From: Plantago major
Taxonomy: Eukaryota > Streptophyta > Magnoliopsida > Lamiales > Plantaginaceae
DNA: 64,000 bases
Assembly: GCA_026545765.1 (NCBI GenBank)
Contig: CM048841.1
Span: forward strand, 102,071,352 to 102,135,351
Direction: 5' to 3'
Part shown: positions 23,494 through 35,305 of the stretch, piece after piece
How positions within the stretch are numbered: position 1 is the stretch's first letter
Layout of the letters: each line of letters opens with the position of its first letter
Made by a program: the position numbers and the translations under genes
The notes under the pieces: model-generated
The model's database searches: none
Seen by the model: the letters and a program-made list of their open reading frames with translations, nothing else
What the model was told of the DNA's origin: nothing

Positions 23494-24443
23494 AACGAAC
23501 GTACAGTTCGAAAGAGCAACTCACACTTCTTGAAAAGGCCCTTCCAAAATTATATACTCCGATCATATGACTTGACAAATATCGATCTTCCATCTAAAAT
23601 TGGCATGACATGAATAATGAAGGTCATACAGCTGCTGCAAGTGCTACTAGTTCCAGCTGCAGCTTACTGACTAGGTCGAAATCTGAGGGGCACTTGCTGC
23701 ACCAGAATTCGACGTCCCTGAGGCCTAAGGAGAGTAACAAAAATAACAAATTAGCTGCACCGCCTGCCAAACGATTTAGTAGTCCCAACGACGATGATGA
23801 GCTGTTTATTGCAAGTGGTTTTACTCAATATTCTCATGATCATCAAGCAACAAGGATATCCGACCACCATGTCGTTAACGTTGCACACGCTGCTGCTGCT
23901 GCAGATCATCACCTTGATCCTCATACCGATCCTCAATCCGTTGTTCACAGGTACGTACGTAGTTCAAATTGATCATGATCATCTTATTAATTACTGAATT
24001 TAGTTTTCTATATCACCAATCTATTTTTAGTTAGTCTTACTTTCGGTTAATCGATCAACTTAATTTTCCTTGTTGGAGTATTAATAGAAATGACTAGATT
24101 ACAAATTCGAGCTTTTAGATGAGATGGAATACTATCATGTAGAGACACCATATTAAATTTCCACTCGAATGGCCTCCCCAAAGAGGTTGAAAACGGTCAC
24201 GAGTGCGGGGAGTATTGGAGTATTAATATAAACGACTAGATTCCACATCTATCTACAAGTTCGAGCTTAAATGAGATGTAATTCTATCATGTATACATAG
24301 CTACATGCTTATTCGATCGATCCTAATAACTCCTATGATTAGTACTGCATGCTGTTAATCTAGAGTATTTAACAGTACTAAAATTCGACTTATTTTGGTT
24401 GTCAATCTGTAGACCACATTCGATGTCAAATCATACGCATATA

Positions 24444-24701
24444 CTCTCTTCATTTTAGAAAAATTGTTACATTTTAACTTTGACCGGTCAACTGTGTTCG
24501 AGTTTAACCACAAATTACTCATAAACGATAATAGTAAATAATTTAATAAAATCATATAATAAAAATTTAATTACTAAATTTTCATTATATCATTTTGATA
24601 ATTTATTTATTAATATCGTTTAAAAGTAAATTGTTGTCAAACGCAGAGACAGGTGACCGCGGAATAGTAAAATGTAACACTTTTTTCTGAAATAAAGGGA
24701 G
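24444..24701. mobile_element. Stowaway-type MITE in the intron of copy C
   Basis: It is bounded by TA (24442-24443 and 24702-24703). The ends are CTCTCTTCATTTTAGAAAAA and CTGAAATAAAGGGAG. Inside are TTTGACCGGTCAAC and its partner GACAGGTGACCGC. Part of the same element (AATAGTAAATTATTTAATAA) survives in the intron of copy D at 36255-36310, so its insertion predates the C/D duplication. Confidence 0.75.
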
Positions 24702-24719
24702 TATATGACATGAATCTCA

Positions 24720-25900
24720 TCCGATGAGATCAAGTTAATTGGTACATGTTATATTTGTAATTAAATTTGAAGTATGCGGTTCGATTGGGATATTAGGCCA
24801 TTTCAAGATTCTTTTCTGCAACTCTCTCAAATCACAAGATTCCACTCACTGCAACTCACTTTGCAACTCTTCACAATTCTCTACTCCAACAATGAGACCC
24901 AAAATCTATTTTCTTTTAACATCTCTTTCAAACTTAATTATTCATTTCATTTCCTTTTAAACTTTATTCTTTGACTTTATTTTAAATGTAGTTAATTAAT
25001 TATAAAAAAATCACATTAATGTTTTTAAAATACATTACTTGAAAATAAAAATTACATTACTTAAAAAAAACTACAATACTTAAAATTGAAAATTACAATA
25101 CTTGAAATTGAAAATTAAAATAATTGAAAAAGAAAATTACAACAATTAAAATACTACATTTTACAAGTGTGATTTTAATATGTATTTTAAATTTTAGATG
25201 TAATGTATAAGTATATTTCTATTGCTACATATAATTATTATCATATAGAAATATTCAAGAAAAATAAAAAATAATAAAAAAGATAAAAGTAGAAAAGGAA
25301 TAGAAATAAAAAAAACAAAAAGAGAAAATAAAAACAAATCATAAATAAAGAAACAAGAAAAGAAAAGAAAAAAAAAAAAAGAGGGCGTTGGGCTGCGTGT
25401 TGGGACTCTACTGGAGTCCCAACACAAGTTGCAGCAGGGTTGCAACTTTGCAACCCTGCTGGAGACCGACATAATATAAGCATATGCTATTACGTACACT
25501 TTTAACGATCTCTCATACACTACCGAAATGTTAACTTTATATGTTCGAAATAGGTCAGGTTCAGAGTTCGGACCCAAGAAGATCCTTGAAAAGCTACGGA
25601 TCCAAATGAACCCGAATTGAATTTTGGATGCATATTTAACCAATTATTTTAAGTTGGTACTTGGGGTTCTCTTGGGTTAGGCTTCGAGTCTGGATCCGGG
25701 CAATACCTTACCCATTGAGATCCATAAACACGTTTTATGTGTGAAATGGGAGAGATCGCCCAACAGTATGAGGTTTGACTCTAAAGTTTATTGGACACAA
25801 GTTTTTGTCTTACTCAAGTGTCATGCACACTCAACCCAGTTCTATAGCCCTCAAATGAGTACTTAATTATATTTTAAACAATATTATAATCTCATACTTA
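24720..25900. other. Intron of copy C and A-rich repeat tract
   Basis: 25010-25200 is a string of AAAATTACAATACTTGAAATT-like units. 25255-25385 is almost pure A with scattered G/T, so the hydrophobic minus-strand ORF there (25194-25643) reflects base composition. No exon is supported. Confidence 0.55.
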
Positions 25901-26658
25901 CATTACATACGTCTATATTTTACTATTTGTTTTTGAACTCTTAATTAATGTAGGGATATTGCAAGAGGAAGCACGGTTATAATGAAATACTTGGTTCTTA
26001 CGCTACTTGTTCCAGTTGGGATAATACATCAGGCGAGACCTCATGTCCTAATGTCATAATACCCAGTTCAATTATGGTCCTTCATTGGAGCTGTATGTAT
26101 ATATTGGACAATCATGAAAATTATAGTGTCAAGCCATTTTATTCCAAACTTAAATCGGTACACACTAAACTGCATTGCTCTATCCTGCGAGATTCTTGCA
26201 GTAATTTCTCTTGTTTCGGTATTGCTCCCACATCATGTATCACTCTTGATGTTTTTTGTATCCTTATGCTCAACTGCAGTTTCAGTTGTAGCGATACTCA
26301 CATACATTTATTGGTTCGTGGCACTTCATGGAACACCACTATAAAGTTGGAACTATATAGTTACACAACACGGGTGGTATGAATTATGTATCTATTTTAG
26401 TGGCATGGCTACGAAATACGAAAAGTTGGGATATCCGATCCATTGTTCGTGAAGGGCTACCAATTGTTATAAAATTCTATACATATCTTCACACTTGTTT
26501 GTGCATGAAAGCTACGTTCTAATGCGTCAAGGGCTACAGGTTGTTCTAATACGCTCATAGGACATGTCCAAATTTCTTTATTTTGGATACTAATCATTCA
26601 GTTTTAAACAAGTTCATGGAAAAACAAGAAAGACGATACCGAACGCAAAGATTCAAAG

Positions 26659-26873
26659 CTAAATAGAGTTTTCATCTATGAAATTCTTGATAAATAGCAT
26701 CAATTTTTTGAAGGTTCGGAATTTGGATTAATGGTAAAAAATCCATGTCGTTGTCGTTAAACTCAACATAAATCAGACCCACCAAGAGTTGGGCCCAAGT
26801 CCATTTCATCCAAATTTAGGCTTATGGCTTGATGGGCCGAATGGATTTACAAGTGGGTGATCGGTTCTTTCTC
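26659..26873 (-). pseudogene. Carboxylesterase last exon, unit C, main part
   Basis: Minus strand: stop TAG at 26661-26659, remains of the His-containing segment (AACGACATGGATTTTT), then GGTGGGTCTGATTT and the NPFGP-coding part. Relative to B and D it lacks about 62 bp between GATTTA and TGTGGAG, the same joint as in unit E. The exon is interrupted at about 26873 by a 1.36-kb insertion and resumes at 28237. Confidence 0.75.
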
Positions 26874-27419
26874 GGGAAACGTGATGCCAAATATCCATTT
26901 GTAGGTGAAGTTTCAAAAAGAGACCTCAACAATGAAAAACAATTCAAAAAGAAACCTCTTACCTTTACAATCCCTTAAATGTACTATTATACCCCTGAAT
27001 TGTTAAAAATGACCTAATTCTAAAATTTTATCTTATTATATTATTTTCAATTATAATTTTATAATATTTTTAAAATTTTCAATTTAAGATTTTGTTCTTT
27101 CACATTTTATTATTTGTCTTTGTAACTTTTACGTATAGTTCAAATGTACTGTCAGTCTGTATATTTATAGTTTCAATATACAATTTTATGTATGTTTATT
27201 GTATTTTACATTAACAATAATACAATCGAACTGTATACTATAGATTCTAATATTCAGTATAACTGAATATTGTTCAGTTCCATTATACAGTAAAATGTAT
27301 AGGTAAGGTTCCATTATACAGTCGAAATTAAAAAAAATTACATCATCAAAGTTGCATCATCAAGAAGAATTATAAAAGTAAATGCAGAAAAAGTAAAAAG
27401 AAAAAAGAAAAAATCAAGC

Positions 27420-27870
27420 CATCGTAGGTGGAGGGCGGTGGTGGATCCAGCTTGGCTTGCTGTGATCTTCTTCTTCTTCTTCCTCGGATTCGACGGTGGG
27501 TGTAGGGTGGTGGTAGATCTGGTGGTCGTGGTAGCGGATCCGGTGGTCGTGCGTGGAGGATGGTGGTGGTGTGGCGCCGTGGTGGTGGTATGTGGAGTGA
27601 ACGGTGGCGGATGGGTGGTGGATCTAGACAGGAGTTGCTCGTGTGGTGGTGGTGTGGAGGTGGGTGGGTGGTGGAGGCAGTGGTGGGGCGGTGTGAACGA
27701 TGGAGGCAGTGTGAACGGTGGAGTGGTGGACGGAGGGTGCATGGTGGAGGCAGTGTTGAAATGGGAGGCATATCTCGTGATGGAGGTGGTGTTGTGGTGG
27801 TCGGAGGTGGTCGGAGTCCGGTGGTCGTGGAAGGACAGTGGTGGTTGGGTAGAGAAGAGAGAGAGTGAGA
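27420..27870. repeat. GGTGG-rich low-complexity tract
   Basis: The plus strand is dominated by GGTGG, GGAGG and TGTGG motifs. All six frames are therefore partly open and read as Pro/Thr/His-rich (minus) or Gly/Val/Trp-rich (plus) strings. This looks like expanded or captured low-complexity sequence and not a gene. The G-rich strand could form quadruplexes. Confidence 0.75.
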
Positions 27871-28004
27871 GTTGAGAGTTATGTTGATGTTTTTTAATAC
27901 AATATTACAATTAAAATACTTAGCATTGGACAAATTTTTATCACCAATAAATCTCTAATCAACATTTCAATCATTCTTAGAACAAAGAAAATAAATCACC
28001 CATT

Positions 28005-28080
28005 TCGGGGATCGAAACCGTGACCTCTTGGGTATGGGGTATCTCAGCTTGCCACTCGACTACAAACGCCTTGACAGTTA
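28005..28080 (-). mobile_element. tRNA-like SINE head (candidate), minus strand
   Basis: Read on the minus strand, TAGTCGAGTGG (28062-28052) is an A-box-like and GGTTTCGATCC (28019-28009) a B-box-like motif at tRNA spacing. No acceptor-stem pairing was found, so it is not scored as a tRNA gene. Confidence 0.5.
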
Positions 28081-28236
28081 TGTTGATTGTTGAGTGATGA
28101 TGGAAATTGGAAGGAAGGAGGTGGGTTATATTAGTGGCAAAGTAGTTTTTTTACGCATCATTTTTTAGTGTAAAAGTAAAGGGTCCTTTTTTTGAATTGT
28201 TGATTCCAGAAAGGCACTGGCCCTTTACTCTCCCTT

Positions 28237-28268
28237 GTTTCTCCCTTGGTAAGGATAGCCTTCAAAAC
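28237..28268 (-). pseudogene. Carboxylesterase last exon, unit C, 5 prime remnant
   Basis: Minus strand GGGCAG acceptor followed by GTTTTGAAGGCTATCCTTAC, the RFWRLS-equivalent start of the exon (F-W codons decayed). It is separated from the rest of the exon by the insertion at 26874-28236. Confidence 0.65.
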
Positions 28269-28293
28269 CTGCCCAATTATACATCAATTTATA

Positions 28294-28740
28294 CTCCCTC
28301 TGTCCGGAGATTCATATAATAGGGTTGACGTGTAATTTTATGTGAAAGTTAAAATCATGATAATATATAAAAAATGTGGAAATAAATGTCCTTTTAATTG
28401 CAAAATGTATAATCTGTGTGTAAAATTGAGATTGTTTATTATTTGTTGGGTGTATGATAACTTTTTTTTAGTAATGTACTTCCTCCGCCCCGTCCCATAA
28501 TTACCATTTCGACTTTTTTAAGTCAACCGTCTTTAACTTTGACTACGAATTAATCTTAATCGACATGTAAATTAATTAAACATTTTACCTTTGTTATTTA
28601 AGATTAATTCGTAGTTAACGTTGAAGCCGGTTGACTAAAAAAGTCAAAATGGAAAACATGGGACGAGACGGAGGAAGTATGACGTTTTGTGGGATAGCTA
28701 AAAATGACAAATGTGTGATTATGTTCCATATCCAGATAAT
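28294..28740. mobile_element. Nested Stowaway-type MITEs, unit C
   Basis: The outer MITE starts after TA with CTCCCTCTGTCCGGAG (28294). The inner one, 28479-28677, is flanked by TA on both sides, with ends CTTCCTCCGCCCCGTCCCAT and GGGACGAGACGGAGGAAG. The inner ends form near-perfect inverted repeats. Its counterpart in unit B (20070-20197) is 71 bp shorter. Confidence 0.85.
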
Positions 28741-28915
28741 TGTTGCATGTCAGTCACACTTTACCTTACTTTGCGTGCGTTGCTTGCAATAGTTTCAACT
28801 TATTTAATAATGAAAATTTAAGTATATTTTGACTTATTGAAGAATTTGATGTGAAATTCCTTTAAAAAAAAAATTGGTGTGAAAGACACTCTGAAACTTA
28901 AAATAAATTTATCCA

Positions 28916-31156
28916 TCTATCTATATATATGATAAAAGTGATGGTCTAGATGAAAGAAGAGCTATGCCACGTATGCAAAAAGCTGATGTGGCAAATTTCC
29001 TCCAAAAATAAATGGTTTATAATTCAGCTCACTAAATAAGAAAAGATCAACACCTACATCTATCTGTTAACTATTTTTAGTCATTCAATTTAATGTTTAA
29101 TTAGCGTAATAAAAAACAAAGCCAACAAAATCTCCTAATATTATGCAATTTTACATGCGTTGGTTGTTACATAGTTTTAAAAAATCCAACAAAATATATC
29201 TCATAAAGATTCTTTAAAATTTCTACAAAATTGCACTCTGAACACAAAATCCCACAATTATCTCTACCAACATATTTATTTAAATTGTTCACTGCATCAT
29301 CATTTTTACCGGATCGCCTTTTATATAGACGCACAATCCTACAATATCTCCACCAATTTACTGCAAAGCATTGGAATTTCATTGATGGGTTGTGGACTCA
29401 GTCACTCAGGTATGGAGTTAGGTTTATTGATCTCTTCAGCAATTGCTTATATATCTACTCAGTTAGAATCAATACACAACAAAATGTGCAATAAATGGTG
29501 GTCGATTGTCGATTATTAAAGAAATCGGCCTTTTGATTCGCTCGCCCCAAATAAATTCTTCTCCACCGTCTTTTAGTTTGCGCCAGCCGGCCAGTGCAGG
29601 TGCGTGTGCCTTCTATGATGCAAAAAAAATCGATTATTCGGTGTTAATCTCAATTCGCATAATATATTACCTCGGTATTTTTTTATATGTTTCAGGATCT
29701 TATGTTGGAGCTAGACATATGGATGAAAATGTCAGGGATGGCGGAATGAGGTAATAATAAGTTTTGCAATATTTGTGAATCTTTTATTTTTCTTTCATTG
29801 TTTTTTTTAAATATGATCAATCAAATCTTCTAAATCCCATAATTTCATCAAAATCGCCACCCACACACTAATTTTCTTAATGGGCATGAATCCAGATAGG
29901 AGGACCTTTGGATCTATGCTTGACATAGTCCCTTCAACTGATCTTCTAAGAATGTTCTATGAATCGTGTACTAGACGTGCTCTTTTCAGTTCCAGGAGAT
30001 AGAAGAGACACACGCGAGCTAATTGGTGGTGTGTTGATCTTTACATGTCTATCAACAACATTTTACATGTGAAGACTTTTAATTTCCTTTTCTTTATGTA
30101 TAAGATTCGATCGGTATGATGAGGTATAAGGCTTCTCTTCTCTACGATCTCTAGTTGGAAGGACTGGTTCTATCTAACCCGAATTTCAACCCCGTTCGAA
30201 ATAATGATGCTCATGTCCGGTCTGGTATATACTCGAACCCGTTCCATACTTTTGTTACAAGACCCGACCGCAACATTTTACGATTAAGTTAGTAAAAATT
30301 ACATTTTTTCTGGCGGATGGTGGGGTGAGTTTGCATATACTCTCTAGGCGGGGAAACTCTCTTCGATCTTCTTTCTACTTTCTTGATACATAACGGGCCT
30401 AGGGAATCTGATACTCTCTAGGTGGAGAAACTTTTTTCTATCTTCTCTCTACTTTTCTGATCTCCATAACGAGTCGGGGGGGGGGGGGGGGATCACTAGG
30501 CAGGGAAAATATCTTCGATCTTCTTTGTACTTTCATGATCTCCATGACGGGCCGGGAGGGGTGGGGGGGGGGGGGGGTCCGGCAGTTACTCTCTAGGCGG
30601 AGAAACTCTCTTCTATCTTCTCTTTACTTTACCGTACCATGTAAAATTATGTTCGTAGAATAATAATTTTTGTGTCTTTGGTGGGGTGAAGCATACCACC
30701 GCGGGGTTGCTGGGAACCGGTGGGTTGGAAAAGACAACCGTAACATGTGAAATTACGTTTGTATAAAAAAAAATTTTGTGTGTGTGTATGTGGTGGGGTG
30801 ACCACATATCATTGCGAGATTGTTGGGAACAACTCTATTGATTGGGTTGCATATTTTTGTATTTTATTTTGGTTCCGTTTGAGGGATAGATTTTTTTTGT
30901 AAAAAAATATGTACATGTTACTAATTAACAAGTCAGATACTGTAGGACCCTAATTTTACATTTTCTATAGTTAACATAAATAAACACTCAATGATATAAT
31001 ATTGGATGAAGAATGACTACCGACCGACACCACGACCAACGTTGTCTACAAGGAATTTTGACTATCTTATTTTGTCGATTAATTTATTTAATCCTCACAT
31101 TTCTATTTATTATTAAAAGTAAACTATACTGTGGCATCGCCACGGGTCAGTACTAG
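28916..31156 (+). mobile_element. Non-autonomous Helitron, about 2.24 kb
   Basis: The 5 prime end is TCTATCTATATATATGATAA preceded by A (28915). The 3 prime end is CTAG (31153-31156) followed by T. A GTGGC-ATC-GCCAC hairpin (31131-31143) lies 9 nt upstream of CTAG. TC...CTRR ends, a subterminal hairpin, an A/T insertion site and no target duplication define Helitrons. The interior contains no RepHel helicase. It does contain a possible exon-like piece (29695-29751, between TTTCAG and GTAATA), a G-rich minisatellite and a P-loop-like scrap at 30690-30760. Confidence 0.85.
30339..30640. repeat. Minisatellite with G16 and G15 runs, inside the Helitron
   Basis: There are four degenerate units beginning ACTCTCTAGGCGGGGAAACT at 30339, 30413, about 30492 and 30589. 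Each continues with a CTTCGATCTTCTTTCTACTT segment, and the later ones end in a G tract (30476-30491, 16 G; 30563-30577, 15 G). Unit length grows from about 74 to about 96 bp. Confidence 0.85.
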
Positions 31157-31189
31157 TATATATTATGTAAAGCATATGGGTCTAAACCT

Positions 31190-32000
31190 CACCATATCCA
31201 TTCAGTCCTACGTGGAATTTTGTGGAATTAATTGTATTTTAACCAGTATATATTTCAATGTTATTTTTGGTATGTTGACTGTGTATATAGTTTTTAGTAA
31301 ATTTCATATAACTTTATCTACAAAATTCAGAAAAATATTTTGAACATATATTTGAATTCGCCGTGACAAGACGAATCCATAGAAACCAATCTTTAATACT
31401 TTTATTAATTAAATAATTTTTTTGTTCATTAAAATAAAATATAAATTTATTAAATAATATAAAATAAAATATTGAAATTTTAAACACAGAGCATTTAGTA
31501 AATTCAATTCTACGTGGAATTAGTTGCATTTTCAATCGGTATATACATATTTCACAATTTATTTTTTGTATGTTGGCTGCATATATAATTTTTATTAAAT
31601 CTCATATAATTTTATCTACAAAAATCCGAAAACATTATTGAACATATATTAAATTTTCCGTGACAAGACGAATCCATAACACCAATCTTGAATACTATTA
31701 TTCAATAAATAAACAATATTATTTATTAAAATAAAATATAAATTTATTAAATAATATAAATTAAATAATTAAATTTAAAAAATATAGCATTTATTAAATT
31801 AATTCAATCCTACGTGGAATTTTGTGGAATTAGTTGCATTTTCAACCAGTATATATTTCATTGTTTTTTTTTTTTTTATGTTAGGTGTATATATAGTTTT
31901 TATTAAGTCTCATATAAATTTATCTATAAAACTCCAAAAATTATTTATGTTTATATTAATAGATATTTATATTTTCAATTAATATATAATAGATATTTAT
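31190..32000. repeat. Tandem repeat, unit about 300 bp, 2.7 copies
   Basis: CCTACGTGGAATT recurs at about 31207, 31509 and 31809. Each unit also carries CATATAACTTTATCTACAAA, CCGTGACAAGACGAATCC and an AT-rich tail. It begins about 50 bp after the Helitron end. A further partial unit is at 33060-33260. Confidence 0.88.
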
Positions 32001-33338
32001 ATTTTCAATTATACATTTTGATTCTACGGTTGAGCAGATTCCGGGTAGGGGGAGAGAATTTTGTTGCATAAAGTTTTGTCAGGTTAAACGTGATAAACTA
32101 AGGCTAATGTTTTAGTGCTTAGATTATCAGTTGAGTGTTCTTATATAATAAAATATATAAAGTTGATGAGCTAAACCCACCAGATTCATTCAAATTCTAT
32201 CCATCCTACGTGAAATTTTGATGTACGGTTAAGCAGAGTCTGAATAGGGGAACGTAGTAGTGTTGTTGCTAAGATCATGTGATCAATGTTATTGCTTAGT
32301 GAAAAAAATTTATGTCTTACGGTTGCTGAAAATGCGGAAGGTTTGCCAGCCAAATTAAAAACTAAATTTATTCGAGCTTTTAAGTGGCAACATGTAGTAA
32401 TTGGTAGAGATTTTTCTTTGGTGATTAAATTTATTAAATCGACAAATTTTAGCTTTGCCCCGTAGTTTCAATTTTCAAAGAAATTCAGGTATTTGATGGA
32501 AAATTTTGTTCCATATCTTTCACTATTAAACCTACCTATATACAAATCATTAATCATTTATCTCCATCTTCATGCCCGATATTGATTCTATGTTTGTATT
32601 AACAAAGAAAAATTAGTTTGTCGTATTTTTTTTCTATTTTTTTTTTTTATTTTTACGTTTCAATGGGTGTTTCTCCAATTATGGAGGATGGTCCAAACAT
32701 ATAAGAAGTATAAAAGTACTAAATAATATACTTATTTAAGTCATAGTTATTATGAAAATAATTAAGTTTAAGTGTACATCTTCAACAAAATTAAAACATT
32801 CGATATAATAGATAGATGTTGATGAAGTAGATTATATACTCTAAGAACAATACTAAGATAATCCAAGCTTATAAAAATGAAACTTATACAACCTTAGACC
32901 ATTTTCAATGGTCATGGTGATGGCTGTGAATAATGGCATCCGTGAGGCACGACGATAAAATCTGAAAAAATTATGTCCATTAATGGGTCGTGGCCACGAC
33001 CATGAATAGTATTTTTAATAGATTATTAGTATTATTATTATTTAATTAAATAAATCATTTCGTCCACTAAAATAAAATATTAATCTCATATAACTTTATC
33101 TACAAAAATTTAAAAAATATTTTCAACATATATTTGAATTCGCCGTGACAAGACGAATTTATAGACACCAATCTTGAATACTATTATCAATTAAATAAAT
33201 TATTTTATTCATTAAAATAAAATATAAATTTATTGAATAAGATAAAATGAAATAATGAAATTTTAAAAATTATAAACGACTCATTTAAACACATTATAAA
33301 TAATTAACATTGCATCAAACGTTCAAAATTATATTCAT
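32001..33338. other. AT-rich intergenic with a diverged repeat copy
   Basis: Two related segments (GGTTGAGCAGATTCCGGGTA near 32030; GGTTAAGCAGAGTCTGAATA near 32222) form a 190-bp-spaced pair. 33060-33260 is a partial unit of the 300-bp repeat (TTCGCCGTGACAAGACGAAT at about 33138). No gene is seen. Confidence 0.6.
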
Positions 33339-33374
33339 TTATATGTATATACATATATGTATATACATATATAC

Positions 33375-33424
<50 letters not shown>
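33339..33424. repeat. TATA/TATACA microsatellite
   Basis: Alternating ATATGTATATACAT units pass into a pure (AT)n run. ORFs rich in Ile/Tyr on both strands are an artefact of this tract. Confidence 0.95.
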
Positions 33425-35159
<1,735 letters not shown>

Positions 35160-35305
35160 CTTTGAATCTTTGCATTTGCATTTTCCTTCTTGATGTTCCA
35201 TGAACTCACTTGTTTGAAACTGAATTAATAGTATCCAAAATAAAGAAATTTGAACATAGGAGGATGTCCTTTAAGCGTCTTATAACAACCGGTATAGTTC
35301 CAATT

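Larger units (their letters stand above)
23610..26344 (+). pseudogene. Four-transmembrane protein gene, copy C (premature stop)
   Basis: Exon 1 is 23610-23950 (MNNEGHTAAASATSSS, LTRSKSEGHLLHQN, ATRISDHHVVNV; donor GTACGT). Exon 2 is 25954-26344 (acceptor TTAATGTAG). The phases agree and mirror copy D. Codon 149, GAA in A and D (MSEY), is TAA here at 26057-26059, which would truncate the protein just after the first membrane span. The downstream frame stays open (WSFIGAVCIYWTIMKI; VISLVSVLLPHHVSLL), so the stop is probably young. The 2-kb intron holds a 258-bp MITE (24444-24701). A shortened product is possible but unlikely to be functional. Confidence 0.8.
26874..28236. mobile_element. MULE-like insertion splitting CXE exon C
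   Basis: The paralogous exons in B and D are continuous across this point, so 26874-28236 is an insertion. Near its ends are imperfect inverted repeats: CAATTCAAAAAGAAACCTCT at 26940-26960 and, read from the right, CAATTCAAAAAAAGGACCC at about 28195. Flanking 10-mers (GTTCTTTCTC; CTTGTTTCTC) resemble a 9-11 bp duplication. The interior holds a GGTGG-rich tract (27420-27860) and a tRNA-like SINE head (28009-28062). No transposase was seen, so it is non-autonomous and may carry captured sequence. Confidence 0.65.

Noticed and set aside
23610..23972. Copy C exon 1 as a stand-alone 120-residue gene
   Set aside because: The last codons run through a clear GTACGT donor whose phase matches exon 2 at 25954.
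25194..25643. Phe/Leu-rich minus-strand ORF suggesting a membrane protein
   Set aside because: It is the reverse of an A-rich tract; the hydrophobicity is a composition artefact.
27338..27933. Long Pro/Thr/His-rich or Gly/Trp-rich ORFs on both strands (extensin-like)
   Set aside because: Open frames arise from GGTGG low complexity in all frames, with no signal peptide or SPPPP motif.
28005..28080. Functional tRNA gene
   Set aside because: A and B boxes are present but no acceptor-stem or anticodon-arm pairing could be drawn; a SINE head fits better.
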